The notes under the pieces: generated by a model
What the model saw: only the letters and a program-made list of their open reading frames with translations
What the model was told of the DNA's origin: nothing
Database searches by the model: none
Shown: positions 23,215-31,130 of the stretch, piece by piece
Layout of the letters: each line of letters begins with the position of its first letter
How positions within the stretch are numbered: the stretch's first letter is position 1
Position numbers and translations under genes: made by a program
Assembly: GCF_001570525.1 (NCBI RefSeq)
Contig: NZ_BBXC01000024.1
Coordinates: 89,784-153,783 of the forward strand
Origin: Herbidospora sakaeratensis
GTDB lineage: Bacteria > Actinomycetota > Actinomycetes > Streptosporangiales > Streptosporangiaceae
Direction: 5' to 3'
DNA: 64,000 nucleotides

Positions 23215-23243
23215 GGCCGGGCGGGCTTTTCCGCCGCCCGGCC
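23215..23243 (-). terminator. Stem-loop terminator of the secreted-protein gene
   Basis: GGCCGGGCGG (23215-23224) pairs with CCGCCCGGCC (23234-23243) around a 9-base loop, 8 bp beyond the stop at 23251. There is no long T-run. Confidence 0.6.
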
Positions 23244-23250
23244 TGGCGGA

Positions 23251-23739
23251 TCAGTTGAACGGGTTGTCGTAGGTGCCGCTGCTCTTGGTGCGGCTCATGT
23301 ACTGGCCGTTCGTCCTGCTGAACCAGCCGGCGGTGACGTCGAAGCGCAGGTTGTAGACGGCGCTGCCGAAGTTGACCTCAGAGCTGTACAGCGCCACCTG
23401 CTGGCATCCCGTGGCCGAGCTGGAGCCCGACCAGATGGGGTAGCTGCCAGAGGATCCGTTCACCACGATGACGGCGGACGGCTGGGGGTAGGCGCCGCTC
23501 TGCCAGCAGATGCTCAGCGAGTAGCGGTATTTCGTGTTGGAGTCGTCGAACGCGATGGTTCCCTGCAACTGGGCCAGCGGCATGCCGCTGCCGTCGTTGG
23601 CGGTCACCTGTACCCAGACCGACTGGTCGGGGCCGTAGGCGGCGTGGGCGGGGGTGGCGGGCAGGATGAGGGCGGCCAGCGCCATGAAGGCGAAGGCGAT
23701 CGACGTCGTCAGGCGGCGTCCCCTCGGGCGTTTGCTCAA
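23251..23739 (-). CDS. Secreted protein of unknown function
   Basis: 162 aa with a classic Sec signal: basic start MSKRPRGRRL, hydrophobic core IAFAFMALAALILPA, and cleavage after AHA near residue 33. The mature part is beta-rich with Ser/Gly/Tyr and paired cysteines (SICWQSG and TGCQQ), consistent with a small extracellular beta-sandwich. No enzyme motif is seen. It is monocistronic, lying just outside attR. Confidence 0.75.
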   Translation of the reverse strand: MSKRPRGRRLTTSIAFAFMALAALILPATPAHAAYGPDQSVWVQVTANDGSGMPLAQLQGTIAFDDSNTKYRYSLSICWQSGAYPQPSAVIVVNGSSGSYPIWSGSSSATGCQQVALYSSEVNFGSAVYNLRFDVTAGWFSRTNGQYMSRTKSSGTYDNPFN

Positions 23740-24859
23740 TTCACACCTCGTCGATTGTAGGAGTGATGGAACGCCCGGAGGCTATATATGCGATCTTGGG
23801 TCGTCCAGTAGGCGCTATTTGGGACCGGTCTCACGAATACCAGCCGAATCATCGGTTTATGCGTCTGGTGTGTGACCAGGGTCTGTGTGGAATTACGGTC
23901 TGGACCGTAGGAGCTGAAATTTTCACCCTGAATAGCACGGGCTGACCTGCGAAGATTCGATCTTCGAGGGAAGTGGCTCGCCCGCGCCGAATATGGCCGT
24001 TCATTCAATCGGCCCCGGATATTTCCGATACTCCTGTGTGGTGCTCGATTGGCTGCGCGTGAATCAGCGGGTGGCCGGTCGAGGCGGTCGTGCTGGTCCT
24101 TGCGTTCGGGTTCGGCATGGCTGACATGCTGACGATCATTCACACTTCATAGCGATCGACGGCGAGTTGGATCCGCACCCTTTTGTGGCGGTGAGTGAGT
24201 TAGGCGGCGTTCGGCCAGCAAGGTAGTCAGCTTCATGGTTTGGTTGGCTGATTCGCGCCAGATGAGGTCGGTGGGTCTTGTACCGGCCGATGTTCACCAC
24301 GTCGGCAGGCACAGGGAACTGCGGTGGGGCTTGTCGAGTGCGTCCGGCTCATAGCCGATGTAGACGAGGATGTCGGCTTCCCCGCCCTCTCTGGACTCAT
24401 GGGCGAGGCCGAGGGAAGCGGTGAGTGCGGGCGCCTGTTCGAGAATTCGCCGCCGTTCACAGTCAGACTTTCGGCGCCGACGTCGAGGGCGTCCCCCGTT
24501 CGGTCACTTCGATGGTGTGACCACTCTCGGGATTCCAGGTTGTTCTGGGACACGCAGCCTCGGCAGGTCAGGGGGCATTCTTGCGCCCAGACGTCCAGAC
24601 GCGAACCGTAGCCGAGCGCGGTCATGGGGAGTGCAGGCGATTCAGGCTCGGGATGTTAGAGGAGTCCACTGGGGTCCTCTACGGAGGTGTTAGAGACTGA
24701 GCAGCAGGTTGGGGAGGTCCAGCCTGGGGCGATGAGCAGGGCGGAGGTCGTGTCCTTGCCGCAGCGGTCTTCGATCAACACCAGGGCGACTTTGGGCCGC
24801 CCGGTCGTGACACCTCAATCAGGTCGTCTATCGGGTCTGCTGCGGGCAGATGGGTGAGC
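23740..24859. other. Degenerate intergenic stretch with gene remnants
   Basis: 1.1 kb without an intact gene. On the minus strand, short protein-like pieces are interrupted by stops and frame changes: VALVLIEDRCGKDTTSALL (near 24735-24795), WNPESGHTIEVTERG (near 24490-24540) and ADILVYIGYEPDALDKP (near 24325-24380). These look like remains of one or more decayed genes I cannot name. The 23.75-24.15 kb part shows nothing. Confidence 0.4.
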
Positions 24860-25204
24860 TCAATCAGAGGTCGATACCAGGCAGAACTCGTTGCCCTCTG
24901 GGTCGCGCATGACCTGAAACGCGCCCTGGGCGTCGATCTGCAGTGGCCCGTTCTGCTCCGCGCCCCAAGCGAGGGCCGTGGCGGCGGCAGCGGCGACGTC
25001 GCCTACTCCGATGTCCAGGTGGGCCCGGTTCTTGCCGGTCTTCGGCTCGGGCACCCGCTGGAACGCGATCCGCAACGACCCGTCCACATACGACCAAGAC
25101 GGGTCGCGGTGAACCGGCGGCGCGCCGAGCACCTTGCCCCAGAACGTGGCGAGCAGAGCCGGGTCGGCGCAGTCGAAGATGAGCTGGGTTGGCGTTCCGA
25201 GCAT
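24860..25204 (-). CDS. VOC-family (glyoxalase-like) protein
   Basis: 114 aa: LIFDCADPALLATFWGKVLG opens the fold, RAHLDIGVGDVAAAAATAL gives the second beta-alpha unit with metal-ligand-type His, and VMRDPEGNEFCLV is the signature ending with Glu. This is a single glyoxalase/bleomycin-resistance-type domain pair. Metal-dependent dioxygenase, lyase or binding roles occur in the family; substrate unknown. Confidence 0.87.
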   Translation of the reverse strand: MLGTPTQLIFDCADPALLATFWGKVLGAPPVHRDPSWSYVDGSLRIAFQRVPEPKTGKNRAHLDIGVGDVAAAAATALAWGAEQNGPLQIDAQGAFQVMRDPEGNEFCLVSTSD

Positions 25205-25299
25205 GCCGCTTAGCCTAGGACGATGAGAGCGGCCGCCTGTCTTTGATCGTCCGGTTGCGCGGCCCCCCGGAAGACTCCTGCGGCTTCGATCGTGCCCCT

Positions 25300-26210
25300 G
25301 CCGGCCACGTCGTCAGGTTGCGAGCTCCCTGACGAGAAGGCCGATGATCTTCGGGCTGTCGATGCCCGCACGGCGTGGCGGAACGTCTGGATGGACGCAG
25401 ACCGTGGGTCCATGTCACTGCTCGCGGCGGGCCCCGACGGGGCGTTGTGGTCGACGTACTTCAGTGAGATGGAAGAGGGCGGCGCTCTGGTGATCAGGGT
25501 GACGGACCTTTCGGATCCCGCGCGCCCGGCCACAACTCGCGCAGTCCAATGTCGCGGCGGCCTCCGTTGAGAAGGCGTGGGTGTTCGGTGTGTCCAACGG
25601 CGCCTCGCCCGAGGACGTCGCCGGGTTCGTCGCCACCTTCACGGGCGATGGCTGGCGCTCGGAAGCGCTGGCCGAACCGGCCGCGCGATCGGTCGGCTGG
25701 TCCATAACCGCCGCGCGTGTGGTCGATGGCCAGGTGTGGGCCGTCAACGGGACGGCAGTGGTGGCAGCACCCCTCCCCGTAGCAGCCGCGGCCCTGTCGT
25801 CAGGTGACGGCGAGATCGGAGCTCGCAACCCGCCTGCGGCGATGCGCTGGAAGTCCGCGACCTGGCGGCAGATCACGACACCGGCCGTCGTGGTGGCCGG
25901 CGCCGATGACGTCTGGGTCGTGGGCGGGGTCTCGTGGCTCGTCGGGGGCGAGTACGACGAGGAGAACGAGCCCCTGGAGAAGGGCCACCCCCTCGCGTCG
26001 CACTGGGATGGAACCGCCTGGACGTGCCACTGGGGGCCGGTCACCTCCACCGTCGGCCGCATGGTCCGGTTCAGCCAGGCCGAACCTGACGGCGACGGCG
26101 CCCGCTGGGCCCGCCATCGTTTACCCGGAACCGCGCCGCGGGTCGACTCGCTGGCCTGGCGGCCGGGAAGCCGGGAGGTCTACGCGGTCGGATCGGTCAG
26201 CTCCGAGGGG
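25300..26210 (+). pseudogene. Frameshifted beta-propeller-like protein remnant
   Basis: Plus-strand coding character runs from ARTAWRNVWMDADRGSMSLLAAGP into TYFSEMEEGG in one frame, stops at about 25570, and continues in another frame as VAAASVEKAWVFGVSNG, DDVWVVGGVSWL, ASHWDGTAWTCHWGPV and AWRPGSREVYAVGSV. The DxWxVGG and HWDGTxW units are typical of kelch/propeller-like actinobacterial proteins. The 3' end runs into the tail of the convergent SpoIIE gene, so the C-terminus is lost too. One frameshift plus loss of the end indicates decay, though a sequencing error at 25540-25570 could explain the first lesion. Confidence 0.6.
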
Positions 26211-28207
26211 CCCCAAGGGCCCAGGATGCGGGCCATGAGCAGGGCGATGTCGTCTTCGGCGGGGGCGTCGCCCACCATGGAGTCGATCACGGTCGCGCAC
26301 ATGTGCTCCAGCGTCGCCGATTCCTGTGTCGCGCGGGCGAGCACGTCGCCGAGTCTCGTCATGCCCGCGTCGAGGTCGGCCTGCCGGGTTTCGATCAGGC
26401 CGTCGGTGTAGAGGGCGAGCAGGGTCCCTGCCGGCAGGTGCAGGTCGTAGCTCTGGAAGGTGCCCAGGCCCACGCCGATCGGGGTGCCGGGGGGCAGCGG
26501 GGGGAACGTCACGTCGCCGGTCGGGGTGATGATCGCGGGGGGCGGATGGCCCGCAGTGGACATGGTGCAGTGGCCGGTCTGCGGGTCGTAGACGGCGTAC
26601 AGGCAGGTCGCGCCCATGGCGTCGGGGGTGAGGGTGTCCTCTGTCATGAGGTGGTCGAGGTGGGTGAGCAGTTCGTCCGGGGGGAGGTCGAGGTAGGCCA
26701 GGGCGCGGACGGCGGTGCGCAATCGGCCCATGGCGGCCGCCGCGTTGATGCCGTGGCCGGTGACGTCGCCGACGACCAGGGCGAGGCGCGCGTCGGGGAG
26801 GCGGATGACGTCGTACCAGTCGCCGCCGACGCCCTCGTGGGTGTCGGAGGGCAGGTAACGGGAGGCGACCTCGACGGCGTCGCCGCCGCACAGGTGGTGG
26901 GGGAGCAGGTCGCGCTGGAGGGCCAGGGCGGTCAGTCGTTCGCGGGTGTACTGGCGGGCGTTGTCCAGGCTCAGGGCGGCGCGCGTCACGAGTTCTTCGG
27001 CTATCAGCAGGTCGTCTTTGCTGAACGGCGCCGGGTTGGACGTGCGGGCGAAGGCGGCCACGCCGAGCACGTCGCCGCGGGCCTCCAGGGGGACGACGAT
27101 CAGGGAGTGCATGCCGGTGGCGTGGATCATCCGGGCGCGGCCCGGGTCGCATTCCAGCCAGGTGCCGGGGGAGGTGTCGAGCACGGGCTCGAAGTGGGGG
27201 CGGCGGGAGTGCAGGACGTCCATGAACGGGGATCTCGGGGGCACGTACACGGCCTCGCCCCGGTCCCACAATGACTCGGGGGCTCCTTCGTGGATCGAGG
27301 CCACGCCCGCCCGCCGGAACGCGGGAGTGCCGGCTTCCGTGGTGGCCAGGCGGCGTAGTGGCTCGGTGCCGGGCAACATCGCCTCCGGCAGGTCGACGGT
27401 GACGAAGTCGGCCAGGACCGGGATGGCCAGTTCCGCCAGTTCCTGGGCGGTGCTCATGACGTCCAGGGTGCTGCCGAGCCGGACGCCGGCCTGGCGCAGG
27501 AGATCCAGATGATCGCGGGCCTTGCTGTTGCTGAAGTCCAGCGCGACCGAGCAGACGCCCAGCGGGCTGCCGTCCGCGCCGGTCAGCGGCAGCAGGGAGA
27601 TGGACAACACCCGCTCCTCGGTCCCGTAGGCCCAGTGGGCCTCGCGGTCGATCATGGGGCGGCCGTCGGCGAGGACCTCGCGCACGGCGTCCCGCACGCC
27701 TTCGTTGTCGATGCCCGGTATGACCTCGGTCAGGGAGCGGCCGATGCGGTAGTAGGGGTAGCCGTCGCGCAGTTGTTCGGCCGCCTCGTTGAACCAGACG
27801 CAGCGCAGGTTCCGGTCCCAGATGGCCATGGCGATGGGGAAACTGCCGATGAGCGATTCCAGGAGGGCGCCGGTGTCGGTGGACAGGTCGATGGTGACCG
27901 GGATCGCCGACAACAACCACGACTCCTGGCGGCCGTCGTCGCCCAGCGTGAGCGGCGCGGCGTCGGCGCGCACGATGACCACCTGGCCGTCGCGCCGCCG
28001 CACCTCCATCATCCCCTTGCGGGGGAAGAAGGCGCCGGCGCGGCCGTCGGCCGGGAGCAGCGTGCCGATCGAGCGGCCGAAGATGTCGGCCGCGTGGTAA
28101 CCCGTGAGCTCTTCCGCGGCCTGAGTCCAGCCGATCACCGCGCCCGAGCCGTCGACGACGGCGACCGCTGGGGTCGCTCCTCCGAGCACACTGTCAGCCG
28201 ATTTCAT
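26180..28207 (-). CDS. SpoIIE-family serine phosphatase with PAS and GAF sensors
   Basis: 675 aa. PAS domain 1 at about 10-110 (AVVDGSGAVIGWTQAAEELTG), PAS domain 2 at about 125-235 (WDRNLRCVWFNEAAEQL), GAF at about 245-400, and a PP2C/SpoIIE catalytic domain at about 430-670 with VGGDWYDVI, VGDVTGHGINAAAAM and APAEDDIALL, which hold the metal-binding aspartates. These phosphatases act on anti-sigma-factor antagonists and so couple sensed signals to sigma factors. No anti-sigma kinase domain or STAS gene is adjacent. Start ATG 28207 is the first in the PAS frame; the much longer open frame to 30013 is antisense-like. Confidence 0.9.
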   Translation of the reverse strand: MKSADSVLGGATPAVAVVDGSGAVIGWTQAAEELTGYHAADIFGRSIGTLLPADGRAGAFFPRKGMMEVRRRDGQVVIVRADAAPLTLGDDGRQESWLLSAIPVTIDLSTDTGALLESLIGSFPIAMAIWDRNLRCVWFNEAAEQLRDGYPYYRIGRSLTEVIPGIDNEGVRDAVREVLADGRPMIDREAHWAYGTEERVLSISLLPLTGADGSPLGVCSVALDFSNSKARDHLDLLRQAGVRLGSTLDVMSTAQELAELAIPVLADFVTVDLPEAMLPGTEPLRRLATTEAGTPAFRRAGVASIHEGAPESLWDRGEAVYVPPRSPFMDVLHSRRPHFEPVLDTSPGTWLECDPGRARMIHATGMHSLIVVPLEARGDVLGVAAFARTSNPAPFSKDDLLIAEELVTRAALSLDNARQYTRERLTALALQRDLLPHHLCGGDAVEVASRYLPSDTHEGVGGDWYDVIRLPDARLALVVGDVTGHGINAAAAMGRLRTAVRALAYLDLPPDELLTHLDHLMTEDTLTPDAMGATCLYAVYDPQTGHCTMSTAGHPPPAIITPTGDVTFPPLPPGTPIGVGLGTFQSYDLHLPAGTLLALYTDGLIETRQADLDAGMTRLGDVLARATQESATLEHMCATVIDSMVGDAPAEDDIALLMARILGPWGPSELTDPTA

Positions 28208-28317
28208 GCCATCACCCGCTTTGCGGTGGGGGACGAGTTCGCTGCCAGAAATGTCAGAATAACTGGGTCTACCTGGGCATATTCGAACTTTGACCAAGCT
28301 TTGCGGCACCTGTACGG

Positions 28318-29985
28318 TCACCGACGAACATCGCTCAGGCCCGAGTAGAGCGTTTCGGTGTTGGCGTGGAGTTGTTCCGCCAGGGGCGGGGCCGTGTACG
28401 TGTCGGTCACCACCTCGATGTAGCAGCCGCCCCTCGCCGACTGGGCCGCGTCCATGGCCTGGTCGAGTTCCCGCAGGGTCGTCACCCTGGCCGTCTGCCA
28501 GCCTTCGCAGCCGAGAACCGAGGGCAGTTCCGAGTAGCGCCACTGCCCGAGGTCGTTGTAGGCGCTGTCGGGGTCGCGGCAGAGCAGGCGTTCGATCAGG
28601 TAGCCCTGGTTGTTGAGGACGAAGACGACGGGACGCAGGCCGTACCGGCCGAAAACGCTCAGTTCCTGGACGGTGAGCTGGTGCGAGCCCTCGCCGGTGA
28701 TCAGCACCACCCGCCGGTCGGGGGCGGCGAAGGCCGCGCCGACCGCGGCGGGGGTGGCCCAGCCGATCGAGCCCCACATGGTCTGGTTCTCGAAGGTGAC
28801 ATGTTTGGGCAGCCGGGCGAAGGCCATGCCCAGCGACGGCGTGCCGGTCTCGGCCACCAGGATGTCGCCCTGCTTCAGGAACGACTCCCAGCGCGGGTAG
28901 AGGGTCTCGGCGGTAATCGGGTCCTGGCCGCTGCCGCGGACCGGGTCCATGCGGGTGAGGTCGGTGCCGGGCATGGGCCAGTTCCGGTCGGGCAGGTCGC
29001 TGACCAGGGCGGGCAGCAGATCCTTCATCTCGACGCTCTGGTAGGTCAGGCCGTCGACCCGGGTGTGGTGGTGGCGGATGTCGATGACCTTGGCCGGGTC
29101 GAGGTCGGCGGTGAAGGCGCCGCTGTTGAAGTCGTGCATGAGCGCGCCGATCATGACGACGGCGTCGGCGTCCTCGACGAAACGGCGCACGCTCTCGTTC
29201 ATGAGCTTGCCGTCGTACATGCCGGCGAAGGCGGGGTCGTCCTCGTCGAGGATGCCCTTGTCGGCCACCATCGTGGCGAAGGGCAGGCCGGTGGCGTCCA
29301 GGAAAGAACGCAGTTCGTAGCCGAGCCCGGCGCGGACGGTCAACAGTCCGGGCAGGACGCACGCCGTCTCGGCCTTGCCGAGCATCCGGGTGATCGCCTG
29401 GACGACCGCCGCGACCTGCGCGGGATCGCTGGCCGGGGGCGGCAGCGGCGCGGCCTGGCTGACGATCGGCATCGACGCCAGGTCGGCGGGAAAGGCCAGG
29501 TAGACCGGGCGGCGGTGGTAGAGCGCGGCGCCGATCAGCCGCTCGATCTCGGCGGCGGCGTTCTGCGGGGTGAAGATCGCGCTGGCGCAGACGACCGGTT
29601 CGCACATCCGCCGGAACACGTCGAACTCGCCGTTGCCGAGCGTGTGGTGGACCAGCGAGTGATGCGCCTGTACGGGCATCCTCGGCATCCCGACCAGGTG
29701 GAACACCGGCAGATGATCGGCGTACGCCCCGGCGATGCCGTTGATCGCGCTGAGTTCGCCGACGCCGTAGGTCGTGCAGACGGCCCCGGCGCCGTTGACG
29801 CGGGCATAGCCGTCGGCGCTGTAGGCGGCGTTGAGCTCGTTGCAGCTGCCGATCCATTCGACGTCGGGGTGGGCCACGATCGCGTCGTCGACGGGGAACG
29901 CGTAGTCCCCGGGGACGCCGAAGACGTGGCGTACGCCGATGTCCCGGAGGCGGTTGAGGACGTGCTCGATCACGGTGGTGGCCAT
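28318..29985 (-). CDS. Thiamine-diphosphate 2-oxo acid decarboxylase (pyruvate/indolepyruvate type)
   Basis: 555 aa with the three-domain layout of pyruvate and indolepyruvate decarboxylases. The cofactor-activating Glu is in GSCNELNAAYSADGYAR (near residue 49), the paired histidines in HHSLVHHTLG match the active-site HH of this branch, and GEGSHQLTVQELSVFGRYG to VVFVLNNQGY is the ThDP/Mg motif. It would turn a 2-oxo acid into an aldehyde and CO2; pyruvate, indolepyruvate or phenylpyruvate are possible substrates. AAGGGGGAG precedes ATG 29985, and a 40-bp dyad lies 36 bp upstream. Confidence 0.9.
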   Translation of the reverse strand: MATTVIEHVLNRLRDIGVRHVFGVPGDYAFPVDDAIVAHPDVEWIGSCNELNAAYSADGYARVNGAGAVCTTYGVGELSAINGIAGAYADHLPVFHLVGMPRMPVQAHHSLVHHTLGNGEFDVFRRMCEPVVCASAIFTPQNAAAEIERLIGAALYHRRPVYLAFPADLASMPIVSQAAPLPPPASDPAQVAAVVQAITRMLGKAETACVLPGLLTVRAGLGYELRSFLDATGLPFATMVADKGILDEDDPAFAGMYDGKLMNESVRRFVEDADAVVMIGALMHDFNSGAFTADLDPAKVIDIRHHHTRVDGLTYQSVEMKDLLPALVSDLPDRNWPMPGTDLTRMDPVRGSGQDPITAETLYPRWESFLKQGDILVAETGTPSLGMAFARLPKHVTFENQTMWGSIGWATPAAVGAAFAAPDRRVVLITGEGSHQLTVQELSVFGRYGLRPVVFVLNNQGYLIERLLCRDPDSAYNDLGQWRYSELPSVLGCEGWQTARVTTLRELDQAMDAAQSARGGCYIEVVTDTYTAPPLAEQLHANTETLYSGLSDVRR

Positions 29986-30020
29986 CGGACTCCCCCTTGT
30001 CGTCTGCCAACACGGGAAGC

Positions 30021-30060
30021 CTGCCCAGTTAAACGTGACTAGTCACCATAAAACGGGCAG
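30021..30060. promoter_or_regulatory. 40-bp dyad upstream of the decarboxylase
   Basis: A perfect 12-bp palindrome GTGACTAGTCAC (30035-30046) is framed exactly symmetrically by CTGCCC (30021-30026) and GGGCAG (30055-30060). The regulator is not in the window. The rest of the 342-bp gap to 30328 shows no gene. Confidence 0.6.
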
Positions 30061-30327
30061 ATCATCGAGAGGGTGATCAACCTCCGCTGCGGTCGTCATG
30101 ATCTGGAAGTCCTGGCGGCGTGTTTTCGGTCATGGATCGACTCAAATGTCATTTGGTTAATCTCGTTTACTCATGTGGTGCTGGTCGGCGACTATGCTGG
30201 GGCCGAGGTGGCACGTAAATGGATGTGCCCGGAAATTGCATGCTATGAGTTCTCGAACCGCCGGGTTGACCTGATGAGATTGCCGGGATAACTTGTGGGC
30301 AATTTTGGCGATCTCATGGGAGGCCCC

Positions 30328-30552
30328 GTGCGGCTCGAGATGCTCTTTAAAGACCAGAACTCCGGCGGCAACGGTTGTCCGGCCGTCTACTTGGCCGATA
30401 ATGGCCAGATTGTGGTTCAGGGGCCTGCGGTCGACGAGGACACTTCGTCCAACCTCGTCAACGTTCTGCCAGGTGAGATCGCTCTGCAGATCGCCCCTGA
30501 AGTTCTGCTCGGAGCAGTCGAGAGACTTCGCGAGAAGGGGGAGGCCTGCTAA
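30328..30552 (+). CDS. Small protein opening the NLR operon
   Basis: 74 aa: RLEMLFKDQNSGGNGCPAVY, LADNGQIVVQGPAVDEDT and a C-terminal helix PEVLLGAVERLREKGEAC. A compact alpha/beta fold with no known domain. GTG 30328 is preferred over ATG 30316 because GGGAGG lies four bases before it. The stop directly abuts the DUF6879 gene. Small genes of this kind often precede DUF6879 genes in actinomycetes, so the two probably work together. Function unknown. Confidence 0.7.
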   Translation: MRLEMLFKDQNSGGNGCPAVYLADNGQIVVQGPAVDEDTSSNLVNVLPGEIALQIAPEVLLGAVERLREKGEAC

Positions 30553-31110
30553 GTGGGACGGATGTTTCGGTCCCTCGACGACGCGGAGTTCAACCGCTTC
30601 TTCACCGATTTCCGCTTCACCGCCTACCGTCTGGAGTCGTTGCAGCGCTACGACGTCTCATACGAGAAGGCGGAGTTCGATCTCTTCCTGGGCGGGCAGC
30701 AGCGTGGTGAGTTCCCGGGCATCGCCCGGTGGATAGAGGAGACCGTCAAGCCGGCGCGGGCCGCCGGAAAGCTTGTCCACCGCGTCCACGTGGTAGAGGA
30801 GCCCTTGTCGGACTATGTCCGGTTCGAATGCGCCTGGTCCTATACGCACACTGTGCAGGCGGGTGAAGACGTCCGGCTGATTCCGGTCTCATCCGGAGAG
30901 TGGCCGACGGGGATGCCGCATTATGACTACTGGCTCTTCGACTCATCCATTCTGATAACAATGCACTACGAAGAGGGCGGCACCTTCGAGGCAGCCGAGA
31001 TCGTGGACGATCCCGAGAGGATCGTCCAGGCCAATTTCTGGCGCGACATGGCAGTGGGGCGGTCCATCCCGTTCCCCGCGTTCGCCGAGAAATATGACAG
31101 TGTGTTCTAA
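30553..31110 (+). CDS. DUF6879-family protein
   Basis: 185 aa. FRSLDDAEFNRFFTDFRFTAYRLESLQRYDV is the hallmark N-terminus, followed by KAEFDLFLGGQ, VHRVHVVEEPLSDYVRFE, and YDYWLFDSSILITMHYEEGG. The family is actinobacterial and often found with XRE or NLR genes; its role is unproven. GTG 30553 follows GGGGGAGG by seven bases; ATG 30562 is possible. It lies 20 bp before the NLR gene in the same operon. Confidence 0.82.
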   Translation: MGRMFRSLDDAEFNRFFTDFRFTAYRLESLQRYDVSYEKAEFDLFLGGQQRGEFPGIARWIEETVKPARAAGKLVHRVHVVEEPLSDYVRFECAWSYTHTVQAGEDVRLIPVSSGEWPTGMPHYDYWLFDSSILITMHYEEGGTFEAAEIVDDPERIVQANFWRDMAVGRSIPFPAFAEKYDSVF

Positions 31111-31130
31111 TCTACGGCGAGTCGGCGCAA

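Noticed and set aside
23736-24143. 135-codon minus-strand frame
   Set aside because: No coding bias, domain or ribosome-binding site; overlaps the promoter side of the secreted-protein gene.
26121-27920. 599-codon minus-strand frame over the SpoIIE gene
   Set aside because: Pro/Arg/His-rich out-of-frame reading of the phosphatase gene.
26180-30013. 1277-codon frame joining the phosphatase to upstream sequence
   Set aside because: Residues before ATG 28207 are Arg/Pro-rich antisense-frame sequence over the decarboxylase gene.
28366-30042. Long plus-strand frame opposite the decarboxylase
   Set aside because: Shadow of a GC-rich gene; no start signal or motif, while the minus strand has all ThDP motifs.
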